Assembly: GCA_943369665.1 (NCBI GenBank)
Contig: CALRNX020000001.1
Location: 62,001 to 126,000, forward strand
From: UKL13-3 sp943369665
Lineage (GTDB): Bacteria; Bacteroidota; Bacteroidia; UKL13-3
DNA: 64,000 nt
Direction: 5' to 3'
Made by a program: the position numbers and the translations under genes. Under the pieces are notes generated by a model. That model searched no databases, was not told the origin of the DNA, and saw only the letters and a list, made by a program, of their open reading frames with translations. This document shows, piece after piece, positions 7,964-16,661 of the stretch; position 1 is the first letter of the stretch, and every line of letters begins with the position of its first letter.

Positions 7964-8620
7964 TTGAAAATTGCCCGGGTGTATAGTCAAAATCTGATTT
8001 CAGTAATCAAAGCCAACCGATATTTTTATGGGTCGTTTGCCATCATCTGGCTTATTGGTTTATATCATCAATTTACCTCGTCTCAATTTGCGCTTAGCAT
8101 TTGGATCAACAATTGGAATACCCCAACCCTTGATACATCAATGATCTGGTTTACGAATGCTGGTGAAGGATTTTTGATCGCAGCGGCCGGAGCCGTTCTT
8201 GTTTTTTTTAACAAGAGATCGTGGTTGCAAATCATTTTGTGTTTGAGTGTTCCTTCCCTTATCACCCAATTTTTCAAACAACTTGTATTTGAAGATCACC
8301 ACCGGCCTGTTATTTTAATGGCACATATTACCGATCTACATTTTGTGGAAGGAGTTGCAATGAACCAGTTTAATAGTTTTCCATCGGGGCATACAACTGC
8401 CGCGTTCTCCCTATACCCATTGATTGCTTTGCTTATTCCTTACAAAAAAAGTGGCTGGATATGGGTTTGTATCGGCACATTGGTTGCGCTATCGCGGGTG
8501 TATTTGTTACAACATTTCTGGGTCGATATTTTAGCCGGTTCAATGATCGGAACAATTATATGCACATTACTTTTTGTTTGGCTACAACCTAAAAACACCA
8601 CCGATGCAATTCAAGAATAG
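7964..8620 (+). CDS. PAP2-superfamily membrane phosphatase
   Basis: This 218-residue integral membrane protein has the three PAP2 motifs: K105...R114-P (KQLVFEDHHRP), PSGH at 140-143, and SRVYLLQHFWVD at 177-188 with R178, H184 and D188. It would hydrolyse a lipid phosphate such as undecaprenyl or phosphatidic acid diphosphate on the outer face of the membrane. The start codon is TTG (7964-7966); no ATG lies at a suitable place. It overlaps the next gene, a PMT-type glycosyltransferase, by 17 bp, so the two probably act together on a lipid-linked sugar or lipid A. Confidence 0.88.
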   Translation: MKIARVYSQNLISVIKANRYFYGSFAIIWLIGLYHQFTSSQFALSIWINNWNTPTLDTSMIWFTNAGEGFLIAAAGAVLVFFNKRSWLQIILCLSVPSLITQFFKQLVFEDHHRPVILMAHITDLHFVEGVAMNQFNSFPSGHTTAAFSLYPLIALLIPYKKSGWIWVCIGTLVALSRVYLLQHFWVDILAGSMIGTIICTLLFVWLQPKNTTDAIQE

Positions 8621-10241
8621 CGTATTGGCCGTGGCGGTATTGGCCGCTTGTTTGTTCATTCCTTTTTTGGGGTATGTCCATTTATTTGATTGGGACGAAG
8701 TAAACTTTGCGGAGTCGGCACGCGAAATGTTGGTGACAGGTGATTACTTTAGGGTACAAATTAACTATCAGCCGTTTTGGGAAAAGCCTCCTTTCTTTTT
8801 TTGGCTGCAGGCTCTTAGCATGAGTGTATTTGGTATCAATGAATTTGCCGCTCGTTTTCCAAATGCTATCTGTGGAATTCTTACCTTATCACTTTTATTT
8901 CATATTGGTAAAAACACCATCACCCCCCGTTTTGCCTGGCTTTGGGTATTGTTTATGTTGGGTTCATTTACGCCTGCATCGTATTTCAAATCGGGTATTA
9001 TTGATCCATGGTTCAACTTATTTATTTTTTACGCCATCTGGCAGTTGAGCCTTGCTTCACAAAAAGTACAAAAGGAGTCGCGCACCAAACGGTTTATATG
9101 GATCGGTATCAGCTTAGGGCTGGCGGTACTTACCAAGGGGCCTGTGGCAGTATTGGTGGTAGGGTTGTGTGCACTTGTGTTTTTTATTCAAAGCAGCTTT
9201 TACATATACTTTACCTTTAAACAAGTGCTGATCTCCGTTTTGTGTATTCTGGGAATAGCAAGTTTGTGGGTGGTTGTTGAGATCAGTAAAAATGGATTTG
9301 GCGTCTTACAAGATTTTATCGTTTACCAAATCGATTTGTTTTTGAATCCGGTAGCCGGACATGGACAACCTTGGTATTACCATCCGGTTGTATTATTGTT
9401 TGGCGCGTTTCCTGCCTCTGTTTTTGGTATCAAAGGGCTGCTGAGTAAAACCTTGTCGTTGGAAGAAAAAGCATTAAAACAATGGATGGGATTATTGTTT
9501 TGGGTGGTGCTTATTTTATTCTCTATTGTAACAACCAAAATCGTTCATTACAGTTCATTGTGTTGGATGCCTCTTACCTTTATGGCCGCATTTGGCGTTG
9601 AAAAAACATTGGCCAACCACAAACAACTGCCCAAATGGTATCTTGTATTGTTACTTTTCATCGGTGGTATCATGTGTTTATTGATGACGGCTCTTCCGCT
9701 TATCGAGCATTTTAAGCACCTGTTCATTCCTTATATCCATGATGAGTTTGCCGTTGCTTCGCTTCTTTTACCTGTAAGCTGGGGCGGTTATGAAACAGTG
9801 ATAGGCGCAGGTATGTTGGTTGCGTTGATCATTGCCTCCACCTTGATGTGGAAGAAACAATTGCACCGGGGAGTAACTATTTTGCTGGTTGTATTTACCA
9901 TTGGTATTCCAACTTATTTGGTTTGCGTGGTTCCCAAAATAGAAGCATACTCTCAACGACCGGCCATTGAGTTTTATGAAAGTCTGCAAGGAAAAGATTG
10001 TTATGTAGAAACCATTGGGATGAAAAGTTATGCGCAGTATTTTTATACACGCAACATGCCGTATTCCAATCCCAATGCTGCCAATCCGAAATGGATATTA
10101 CATGGTGAGTTGGATAAAACGGCTTATTTTGTTTCGAAGATAACCCGCGAAGAAGAGATCAGAGGATATGGAGCAACCGAAATCGGACGTAAGGGTGGAT
10201 TTATATTTTGGGTAAAACAACCAACAAAAAAGCCTGAATAA
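8604..10241 (+). CDS. PMT/ArnT-type glycosyltransferase
   Basis: This 545-residue polytopic protein begins with a membrane helix and then YVHLFDWDEVNFAESAREM, the first periplasmic loop of GT-C enzymes, where the acidic D-x-D/E is catalytic. YQPFWEKPPFFFWL is the second diagnostic loop. About ten further helices follow, with a soluble C-terminal domain from about residue 440. Family members transfer a sugar from a polyprenyl phosphate to protein or lipid A. The ATG at 8604 is chosen because it places one signal-anchor helix at the N-terminus; an in-frame ATG at 8574 would overlap the PAP2 gene further. Confidence 0.85.
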   Translation: MQFKNSVLAVAVLAACLFIPFLGYVHLFDWDEVNFAESAREMLVTGDYFRVQINYQPFWEKPPFFFWLQALSMSVFGINEFAARFPNAICGILTLSLLFHIGKNTITPRFAWLWVLFMLGSFTPASYFKSGIIDPWFNLFIFYAIWQLSLASQKVQKESRTKRFIWIGISLGLAVLTKGPVAVLVVGLCALVFFIQSSFYIYFTFKQVLISVLCILGIASLWVVVEISKNGFGVLQDFIVYQIDLFLNPVAGHGQPWYYHPVVLLFGAFPASVFGIKGLLSKTLSLEEKALKQWMGLLFWVVLILFSIVTTKIVHYSSLCWMPLTFMAAFGVEKTLANHKQLPKWYLVLLLFIGGIMCLLMTALPLIEHFKHLFIPYIHDEFAVASLLLPVSWGGYETVIGAGMLVALIIASTLMWKKQLHRGVTILLVVFTIGIPTYLVCVVPKIEAYSQRPAIEFYESLQGKDCYVETIGMKSYAQYFYTRNMPYSNPNAANPKWILHGELDKTAYFVSKITREEEIRGYGATEIGRKGGFIFWVKQPTKKPE

Positions 10242-10255
10242 ATATCCAGGCTTTT
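10228..10255. terminator. Bidirectional terminator
   Basis: AAAAGCCTG and CAGGCTTTT pair around an AATAAATATC loop that contains the stop codon of the glycosyltransferase. It also ends the minus-strand dipeptidase gene. Confidence 0.8.
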
Positions 10256-10276
10256 CTATCAATCGATTCCTTTGGG

Positions 10277-11659
10277 TTAGGTTGTTGCAAAATATTGGAA
10301 GAAATAAGGAATGGTTTCAATTCCCTTTAAGTAGTTGACAATACCATAATGTTCGTTTGGTGAATGCAAAGCATCACTATCCAATCCGAATCCCATCAAT
10401 ACCGATTTTAGTCCCAATTCTTTTTCAAACAATGCTACAATTGGAATACTTCCGCCACCACGTGTTGGAATAGGCTTTTTGCCAAATGTTGTTTCCATTG
10501 CTTTGGCTGCTGCCAAATATGCTTTTGAGTCGGTTGGGGTTACCACGGGCTCTCCTCCATGATGTGGTTTTACGACTACCGTCACTCCTTTGGGAGCAAT
10601 GCTTTCGAAATGATTTTTGAACAATGCCGTGATTTCATCGCTGGTTTGATTTGGAACCAAACGCATGCTGATCTTTGCAAATGCTTTGGATGGTAAAACA
10701 GTTTTGGCTCCTTCCCCAATATAACCACCCCAGATTCCGTTTACATCCAAGGTTGGCCTGATGCCGGTACGCTCTAAAACGGTATAACCTGTTTCGCCCC
10801 AAACATCACCAATCGCCAGGTCTTTTTTATACTCAGTTAAATCCAGTGGTGCAAGGTTCAGATCTGCCCTTTCAGCCTGGGTTAGTTCAATTACTTTATC
10901 ATAAAAACCGGGAATGGTAATATGGTTGTTTTCATCGTGTAAGCTGGCAATCATTTTTGCCAGAATATTAATAGGGTTTGCAACGGCACCACCATACACT
11001 CCACTGTGCAGATCCCTGTTTGGCCCGGTAACTTCCACCTCTACATAACTCAAACCTCTTAACCCTGTATCAATGGATGGAACATCATTGGCAATCATGG
11101 ATGTATCGCTTATCAATACTACGTCTGCTTTTAGCCGTTCTTTGTTGTCGATACAAAATTTGCCCAGATTCGAACTTCCAACCTCTTCTTCTCCCTCGAT
11201 CATAAACTTTACATTGCAAGGCAAGGAATGGGTTTGCATCATCAATTCAAATGCTTTCAAATGCATGTAAAATTGCCCTTTATCATCAGCCGATCCTCTT
11301 GCGAAAATAGCTCCTTCAGGGTGGATCGCTGTTTTGCGAACTGTGGGTTCAAATGGTGGTGTATCCCATAGTTCCAATGGAACAGCAGGCTGAACATCAT
11401 AATGTCCGTACACCAATACGGTTGGTAATTTCGGATCGATTATTTTTTCACCATACACGATCGGGTAGCCTGCTGTGGGGCATACTTCAACCTTATCGGC
11501 TCCTGCAGCAATCATTTTATCTTTTACAAATGCTGCAGCCTTATGTACATCACCACTAAAAGCGGGATCGGCACTAATGGAAGGAATTCTCAATAATTCG
11601 AAAAGTTCATTTAAAAAACGTTCTTGATGTTGTTGAATGTATGGTTTAGGATCAGTCAT
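10277..11659 (-). CDS. M20-family dipeptidase
   Basis: This 460-residue enzyme starts MTDPKPYIQQHQERFLNELF. Metal-site motifs are in order: VLVYGHYDVQPA (His and Asp), ARGSADDKGQFYMH (bridging Asp), EGEEEVGSSN (catalytic Glu pair), VLISDTSM (Asp ligand) and, at the end, DALHSPNEHYG (His ligand). The middle lid domain includes the LHSGVYGG segment. It is a cytosolic two-zinc dipeptidase of the CNDP type that completes peptide breakdown. The ATG at 11659 is preferred to the upstream in-frame ATG at 11686 because TAnnTTTG (TACATTTG, 11691-11684) lies between them and would be the -7 element. Confidence 0.9.
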   Translation of the reverse strand: MTDPKPYIQQHQERFLNELFELLRIPSISADPAFSGDVHKAAAFVKDKMIAAGADKVEVCPTAGYPIVYGEKIIDPKLPTVLVYGHYDVQPAVPLELWDTPPFEPTVRKTAIHPEGAIFARGSADDKGQFYMHLKAFELMMQTHSLPCNVKFMIEGEEEVGSSNLGKFCIDNKERLKADVVLISDTSMIANDVPSIDTGLRGLSYVEVEVTGPNRDLHSGVYGGAVANPINILAKMIASLHDENNHITIPGFYDKVIELTQAERADLNLAPLDLTEYKKDLAIGDVWGETGYTVLERTGIRPTLDVNGIWGGYIGEGAKTVLPSKAFAKISMRLVPNQTSDEITALFKNHFESIAPKGVTVVVKPHHGGEPVVTPTDSKAYLAAAKAMETTFGKKPIPTRGGGSIPIVALFEKELGLKSVLMGFGLDSDALHSPNEHYGIVNYLKGIETIPYFFQYFATT

Positions 11660-11706
11660 AAATGATGATAAGTTAATTGCGCGCAAATGTATAATTGAAC
11701 TGTGAT

Positions 11707-12621
11707 TTATATCGAATTATTTTGGGAAACAGCCGAAATAAAAACATCCTGCATGCTTGGAATTTTCTCTTCGAATTTCACAATATCTGTTTGAGGTAAC
11801 AATGCTGTTAAAAGTTGATTGGATGATGTGGTGGGATTTAGTTTCACTTCCGAAAGATAATTACCCGATAACATATGGTTGGTGGTTACACTGCCCATAT
11901 GTTCAGGCAATACCAAAGTGTTTGCACCGTGTTCTATCAAATAAGTGTGCGAACGATAACGTTCTCTGATCTCGGTTACCGATCCATCCAATACTTTTTT
12001 CGAATGATTGATCAATGCAATATGATCGCATAATTGTTCTACGGATTCCATTCGATGTGTTGAAAAGATAATCGTTGAACCTTGCGCTTTGAGGGCCAGA
12101 ATTTCTGTTGTTATCAGGTTGGCATTGATGGGGTCGAATCCAGAAAAGGGTTCATCCAGAATGATCAGTTGAGGTTGGTGAAGCACTGTGCCGATAAACT
12201 GAATTTTTTGCTGCATTCCTTTCGATAGCTCTTCCACTTTCTTTTTCCACCAGTCTTTAATTTCAAATTTCTCAACCCAAAATTTGAGCTTGTGCAGGGC
12301 ATCGGCTCTTGACAATCCTTTGAGCTGTGCAAAGTATAAGAGCTGTTCACCTACCTCCATTTTTTTATACAACCCACGCTCTTCGGGCAAATAGCCCATT
12401 CGTTCAATATCCTTCGTTTGTAAAGGTCTTCCTTCAAACAATACCTGCCCTGCATCCGGTTGTGTTATCTGGGTAATAATGCGGATGAGACTTGTTTTTC
12501 CGGCACCATTCGGGCCCAACAAACCAAAAATAACACCCTCGGGGATCTGCATGCTCACGTTATCCAACGCCTTATGATTTGCGTATAGTTTACTTACTCC
12601 CTGAATATCTAGTTCAATCAT
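11707..12621 (-). CDS. ABC transporter ATP-binding protein (NatA-like, with DUF4162-type tail)
   Basis: The ATPase core shows Walker A GPNGAGKT (36-43), signature ELSKGMQQK, Walker B LIILDEPFSGFDP and the H-loop STHRMES. The last 80 residues form the regulatory tail common in the NatA/EcsA group. Such proteins pair with an ABC-2 type permease, but none is next to it: the flanking genes are a dipeptidase and an unrelated exported protein. The partner must be encoded outside this window or the gene has been separated from it. Substrate is unknown. Confidence 0.88.
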   Translation of the reverse strand: MIELDIQGVSKLYANHKALDNVSMQIPEGVIFGLLGPNGAGKTSLIRIITQITQPDAGQVLFEGRPLQTKDIERMGYLPEERGLYKKMEVGEQLLYFAQLKGLSRADALHKLKFWVEKFEIKDWWKKKVEELSKGMQQKIQFIGTVLHQPQLIILDEPFSGFDPINANLITTEILALKAQGSTIIFSTHRMESVEQLCDHIALINHSKKVLDGSVTEIRERYRSHTYLIEHGANTLVLPEHMGSVTTNHMLSGNYLSEVKLNPTTSSNQLLTALLPQTDIVKFEEKIPSMQDVFISAVSQNNSI

Positions 12622-12784
12622 TTCTGTATAAAATATTACCTATCGGTAAACATAGTATTTTTGAGTGGGTAAAATCAAGAAAAATGTAGCAAAAAAGCCC
12701 AGGCACTTGTGGTTATTATTTTTTTACCTAAATTGTAATCCAATAAGTGTACTAATTACACCAACTATTTAACTGGAATAATAT

Positions 12785-13405
12785 ATGAAAAGATGTATCC
12801 TTTTGTTCGGTTTTTGTACGTCAATATTTATTGCAAAAGCACAAGATGAAACTCCTAAACAGGCAGTATCGTTTGGATTATCGGCAGCGGCTTTAAACAA
12901 AATGACCGTTATGAGCACTCCACTCCAATATTCACATCAAATTGCAGGTAAACCTCAATTCCGATACATGTTAGGGTTGCGACAAATATTAGCCTTTGGA
13001 GCAAGTGAATTTGAAATCAATAAACAAACAACACTTATTGACGATATTTCAAATTATTCCATTAATATCATGGCTGGTTTTGAGTATGTGTACAAACAAC
13101 AATTAAGTGCCGGTTTTAATTTCGACCTGGTTGGAGCCACCATTGGAACGCGGTCATATAAAACTGTTGGAAAAGACCCTGTATATTCCATGAGTGCCGA
13201 AAACGTTAACCTGTTATTCACCAGTGGATCCCTGAATTCACAGATCTATGTTGGCTACAATATTAGCCCGCTATTGACTTTAAAAGTAGGCGTGAACAAT
13301 TACAGGGTTGGTTTACAATATTCAAACACGGCAACAGCTGCCACGCCTACCAATAAATTGCTCACAATGCCTTTTTTTCAACTTGAGTACATGTTATGGC
13401 CATAA
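12785..13405 (+). CDS. Exported beta-rich protein, paralogue of the next gene
   Basis: This 206-residue protein has a signal peptide (MKRCILLFGFCTSIFIAKA, cleaved before QDETP). The mature part alternates short hydrophobic strands with polar turns (INIMAGFEYVYKQQLSAGF, NFDLVGATIGT, SQIYVGYNISPLLTL), as in small outer-membrane barrels, and ends on an aromatic strand. The gene at 13460 has the same size and aligned segments (LSAGFNFDLVGATIG against LFVGFNSELLGVSFG), so the two look like an old tandem duplication. No function is known to me. Confidence 0.7.
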   Translation: MKRCILLFGFCTSIFIAKAQDETPKQAVSFGLSAAALNKMTVMSTPLQYSHQIAGKPQFRYMLGLRQILAFGASEFEINKQTTLIDDISNYSINIMAGFEYVYKQQLSAGFNFDLVGATIGTRSYKTVGKDPVYSMSAENVNLLFTSGSLNSQIYVGYNISPLLTLKVGVNNYRVGLQYSNTATAATPTNKLLTMPFFQLEYMLWP

Positions 13406-13459
13406 TTTAATACTTTTGCGTTGTGTTAAAATGAGAAAAGGTTTGATACACAACAAAAC

Positions 13460-14125
13460 ATGTCTCCCATCAAGATTATTTTTTGTGTTCATATATGTTT
13501 GCCATTCGTTGGCTATACTCAAAATGCTCCTTCCAACTTTGGAACAGTGAGTGGTAATTTCTGTCTGGGTAACCAGGTTTTCCAGGTAAACAGTTACCTG
13601 AATCAAAACATTAGTTTACACAAACACAATCGTTTGTTTTTTAATATTGGAGTTCGGGGGAGTTATACAGAAAACCTGAATATTGTTACCCCTGCAACCG
13701 ATCAAAGTGTAGCTGTTTTGTATGATAATGTCAGAAAAAAAATGGCCACGGCAAATATTGTTGTTGGGATTACAGTGGCGGCCAGCGATAAGCTGTTTGT
13801 GGGTTTTAACAGCGAACTCCTGGGCGTTTCCTTTGGCAACGCATCCAATGGCGTTTTCCATCAAGGCAATATGGATTACGCATTTTCCGGAGATTTAAAT
13901 GGAACGAATTTTTTGTTTGTGGGAGGAAATATACAACATCAGTTGGCTGTTGACTATATCCTAAAAAGATACAGGTTTGTCCGCTTCGGAGTTCTTTCAC
14001 AAAGTATGCTATATGATTATACGTCAAAAATGAGTCATTATGAAAGCTTTTCATTAAGCACAACCAATATTATGTTCTTTTGCGGAGTAGGATATCAGAT
14101 CAGTAGGTATAACGGACAAAAATAA
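13460..14125 (+). CDS. Exported beta-rich protein, paralogue of the previous gene
   Basis: This 221-residue protein has a signal peptide (MSPIKIIFCVHICLPFVGYT, cleaved near TQNAPS) and repeated amphipathic strands. Diagnostic shared stretches with the gene 55 bp upstream include a V-G-F-N-x-E/D-L-L/V-G core and a later N-x-L-F-x-x-G-x(3)-Q segment (NFLFVGGNIQHQ against NLLFTSGSLNSQ). It probably sits in the outer membrane. The pair may be co-transcribed; a terminator overlaps the region just after its stop at 14127. Function unknown. Confidence 0.68.
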   Translation: MSPIKIIFCVHICLPFVGYTQNAPSNFGTVSGNFCLGNQVFQVNSYLNQNISLHKHNRLFFNIGVRGSYTENLNIVTPATDQSVAVLYDNVRKKMATANIVVGITVAASDKLFVGFNSELLGVSFGNASNGVFHQGNMDYAFSGDLNGTNFLFVGGNIQHQLAVDYILKRYRFVRFGVLSQSMLYDYTSKMSHYESFSLSTTNIMFFCGVGYQISRYNGQK

Positions 14126-14126
14126 A

Positions 14127-14148
14127 AAGAGCCACAATTGAGGCTCTT
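14127..14148. terminator. Bidirectional terminator
   Basis: AAGAGCC and GGCTCTT pair around ACAATTGA between the plus-strand gene ending at 14125 and the minus-strand dnaJ ending at 14153. Confidence 0.65.
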
Positions 14149-14152
14149 CTGG

Positions 14153-15277
14153 TTAGTTAAAATATTCTCGCATGCGTTCGAAAAATCCTTTGTCATTTTT
14201 ATTTGGATGCGGTTTGAAATTTTCCGACTCTTTTAGTTTCTCCAGCATTGCTTTTTCATCTGCGGTGAGTTTTTGTGGAGTCCAAATATTGACATGGATC
14301 AATTGATCGCCCCGGTAGTTTCCGTTTATTTCGGGAATACCTTTGCCCCTCAACCGAAGTATTTTTCCGGCATGTGTTCCGGCTTCAATTTTCATCTTCA
14401 CTTTCCCGTCTACCGTTGGTACTTCTATGCTTGTGCCGAGTGCGGCATCGGCAAAACTAATATGCAGATCGAACACGATATTGTTTCCGTCACGTTTCAA
14501 AATAGGATCTTCCTGCTCTTCGATCAGGATAATTAAATCACCACTAGGCCCACCACCCGGACCTGCGTTTCCTTTTCCGCTCATGCTTAGTTGCATTCCA
14601 TCGGCAACTCCGGCAGGAATATTAATGGTTACAATATCTTCAAAAGGGATTAATCCGTCAGGCCCTGCTCCTGCTGGACGTTTATCAACTGTTTTACCAC
14701 TTCCGTGGCATGTAGGACAAGCACTTGTGGTTGCCATTTGTCCTAAAAATGTATTGGTCACCCTCCGCACCTGGCCTGCTCCGTTACACATGGTACACGT
14801 TTTAAACGTAAGGCCTTCGGCCACTTTCATGCGTTTGTATTTTACTTTCTTTTCGGCACCGGCTGCAACCTCCTGCAATGTCATTTTCACTTTGATCCGT
14901 ACATCATTTCCCCGCACTCCGGCTTGCCTGCGGCCTCCTCCACTGCGTCCGCCAAAAAAAGATTCGAACGGACTTCCACCATCTCCAAATACATCACCGA
15001 ACTGTGAGAAAATATCATCCATGTTCATGTGATGTGCACCACCGCCTCCACCGCCCATGGCCTGGTGTCCAAACCTATCGTATTTAGCTTTTTTATCTGC
15101 ATCGCTCAATACTTCATAAGCTTCGGCAGCTTCCTTAAATTTATCTTCGGCTTCTTTGTTGCCTGGATTTTTATCGGGATGGAATTTAATAGCCATCTGG
15201 CGATAAGCTTTTTTTATCTCATCAGCTCCAGCGCCTTTGTTTACACCTAGTACTTCGTAATAATCTCTTTTTGCCAT
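14153..15277 (-). CDS. dnaJ: Chaperone protein DnaJ
   Basis: This 374-residue Hsp40 has a J-domain with the HPD motif (AIKFHPDKNPG), a long Gly-rich linker (HQAMGGGGGGAHH and the following PFESFFGGRSGGG), and a C-terminal peptide-binding domain. It stimulates the ATPase of DnaK and delivers unfolded clients. The zinc domain is reduced: I see only two CxxCxGxG motifs (CTMCNGAG and CPTCHGSG), joined by a short RRVTNTFLGQM spacer, instead of the usual four, so only one zinc centre can form. It lies just downstream of grpE; dnaK is not in the window. Confidence 0.95.
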   Translation of the reverse strand: MAKRDYYEVLGVNKGAGADEIKKAYRQMAIKFHPDKNPGNKEAEDKFKEAAEAYEVLSDADKKAKYDRFGHQAMGGGGGGAHHMNMDDIFSQFGDVFGDGGSPFESFFGGRSGGGRRQAGVRGNDVRIKVKMTLQEVAAGAEKKVKYKRMKVAEGLTFKTCTMCNGAGQVRRVTNTFLGQMATTSACPTCHGSGKTVDKRPAGAGPDGLIPFEDIVTINIPAGVADGMQLSMSGKGNAGPGGGPSGDLIILIEEQEDPILKRDGNNIVFDLHISFADAALGTSIEVPTVDGKVKMKIEAGTHAGKILRLRGKGIPEINGNYRGDQLIHVNIWTPQKLTADEKAMLEKLKESENFKPHPNKNDKGFFERMREYFN

Positions 15278-15304
15278 TTTTCTTTCAATTGTCGCGGGTA
15301 AATT

Positions 15305-15338
15305 GTTTCCCGCAGATTTAGCAGATGTCGCAGAAAAT
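15305..15338. repeat. CGCAGA-type intergenic repeat
   Basis: Between grpE and dnaJ, GTTTCCCGCAGATTTAGCAG is followed by ATGTCGCAGAAAAT. The same composite, with small changes, recurs at 38704-38738. In both places it is followed within about 25 bp by a TCCCGA...TCGGGA palindrome. Confidence 0.7.
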
Positions 15339-15357
15339 GTGCGTACTGCTTATTATC

Positions 15358-15374
15358 TCCCGATAACTTCGGGA
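15358..15374. repeat. Palindromic repeat, variant copy
   Basis: TCCCGA-TAACT-TCGGGA, a variant of the 16-bp palindrome found at seven other intergenic places, here just past the stop of grpE. Confidence 0.6.
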
Positions 15375-15383
15375 TTGCTTATT

Positions 15384-15965
15384 TTATTCTCCTACTACAA
15401 CCTTCGCGAAGCGGATCACTTTATCATTTAAGAAATATCCTTTTTCAACTTCGTCAATGACTTTTCCTTTCATGTCCTCTGTTGGAGCCGGAATATTGGT
15501 AATTGCTTCGTGGAAATCACTATCAAATGGTTTACCTGTTGCATCCATTGGTTTTAACCCTTTTGCTGCAAGAACACCATTGAATTTGTTGTTTACAAGC
15601 TCTATTCCTTCTTTCACGGCATTAATATCGGTAGCTGTTTGCATTGCTTTCAATGCACGTCCGAAATCATCCAAAACAGGAATTAAGGAGATCAATACTT
15701 CCTGGTTGGCTGTTTTAAATAATTCGATACGTTCAGCACTTGTCCTGCGTTTGTAATTATCAAACTCGGCATGAAGGCGTAAATATTTATCTTCTAAACT
15801 TTTTAATTCAGCTTCCCAATCTTTTGCTGACTCATTTTCCTTTAACTGCTCGATATCGCCCTCAATTTCTGCCTTTATTTCATCTGCACCCGGACTGTTA
15901 ACATCGGTTGCTTCATCTTGTACCACCAGCTCTTTGTGGGTTTCTTGCTTATGTTGCTCACTCAT
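15384..15965 (-). CDS. grpE: Nucleotide exchange factor GrpE
   Basis: This 193-residue protein has an acidic N-terminal region, a coiled-coil helix (about 45-90, LEDKYLRLHAEFDNYKRRT), and the conserved GrpE head with LIPVLDDFGRAL and GVLAAKGLKPMDATGKPFD, ending FLNDKVIRFAKVVVGE. It opens the nucleotide-binding cleft of DnaK to release ADP. It precedes dnaJ on the same strand with a 106-bp gap containing two repeat elements; the two are probably still co-regulated. No CIRCE element or other heat-shock operator is visible upstream. Confidence 0.95.
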   Translation of the reverse strand: MSEQHKQETHKELVVQDEATDVNSPGADEIKAEIEGDIEQLKENESAKDWEAELKSLEDKYLRLHAEFDNYKRRTSAERIELFKTANQEVLISLIPVLDDFGRALKAMQTATDINAVKEGIELVNNKFNGVLAAKGLKPMDATGKPFDSDFHEAITNIPAPTEDMKGKVIDEVEKGYFLNDKVIRFAKVVVGE

Positions 15966-16042
15966 ATCCTATAATTATCGTTGTTTTTTCAAGTTAGTTA
16001 TCAAATGCATTGCCAAGGCACAAAAAATGCCATCATGTCACC

Positions 16043-16555
16043 CTATTGCATCAATGTTTGCAAGTGTTCATCCAGGCTGTTGTCCCACACATCTTTGGCC
16101 ACAATGATGCCTGCTGTATCGATCAAAAAATTACTCGGCAACTTGATGATATTAAACAGGTTTGTATACTCGGAATGCCAGCCCTTGTAGTCGCACACAT
16201 GGGTTTTCCAGTACAAATTATCTTTGCTGATAGCTGTTGTGAGCAAATCAGGTCGCGTATCTATTGAAACCTGCACAATGATGAATTTCCGCTTTTTGCG
16301 CAAGCTGATGGCTCTGTATTTTTCATACGTTTTGCGGGTGGTTAAATTATGCCTGCGGCTTGATGTATTCCATGACGCCCAGAAGTCCACTAATACGATA
16401 TTGCCCTTATATTTATCGAGGGACAATGTATCACCATAAATCGTTTGTGCAACAAAATCAGGGGCTTTTTGGCCTACAACACTTGGTTGTTGGAGCCACG
16501 CTTGCATCGCAATGCAACATACACAGAGAAAAGTGAACAAGATTTTTTTACACAC
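16043..16555 (-). CDS. Exported thioredoxin-fold protein lacking the CxxC motif
   Basis: The product is TlpA/ResA-like: a signal peptide (MCKKILFTFLCVCCIAMQAW), then VVGQKAPDFVAQTIYGDTLS and IVLVDFWASWNTSSRRHN. The active-site WCxxC is replaced by W-N-T-S-S, so both redox cysteines are missing. The rest of the fold is present, including the cis-proline segment IKLPSNFLID and a final helix. It cannot work as a disulfide reductase; a binding or assembly role in the periplasm is possible. GTG at 16555 is chosen because it gives a compact signal peptide; TTG at 16573 is an alternative. Confidence 0.75.
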   Translation of the reverse strand: MCKKILFTFLCVCCIAMQAWLQQPSVVGQKAPDFVAQTIYGDTLSLDKYKGNIVLVDFWASWNTSSRRHNLTTRKTYEKYRAISLRKKRKFIIVQVSIDTRPDLLTTAISKDNLYWKTHVCDYKGWHSEYTNLFNIIKLPSNFLIDTAGIIVAKDVWDNSLDEHLQTLMQ

Positions 16556-16588
16556 GGAGCAAAAATATAGCAATATTTGAGATTTGAG

Positions 16589-16604
16589 TCCCGAAGCTTC
16601 TGGA
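16589..16604. repeat. Palindromic repeat, decayed copy
   Basis: TCCCGAAGCTTCTGGA, one base from the perfect palindrome TCCCGAAGCTTCGGGA, in the gap between the thioredoxin-fold gene and murA. Confidence 0.6.
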
Positions 16605-16661
16605 TCGGATCAGTGATATGAGAAATCTTCCCAATCTCAATTCGTATACCGCAAATCAGAT

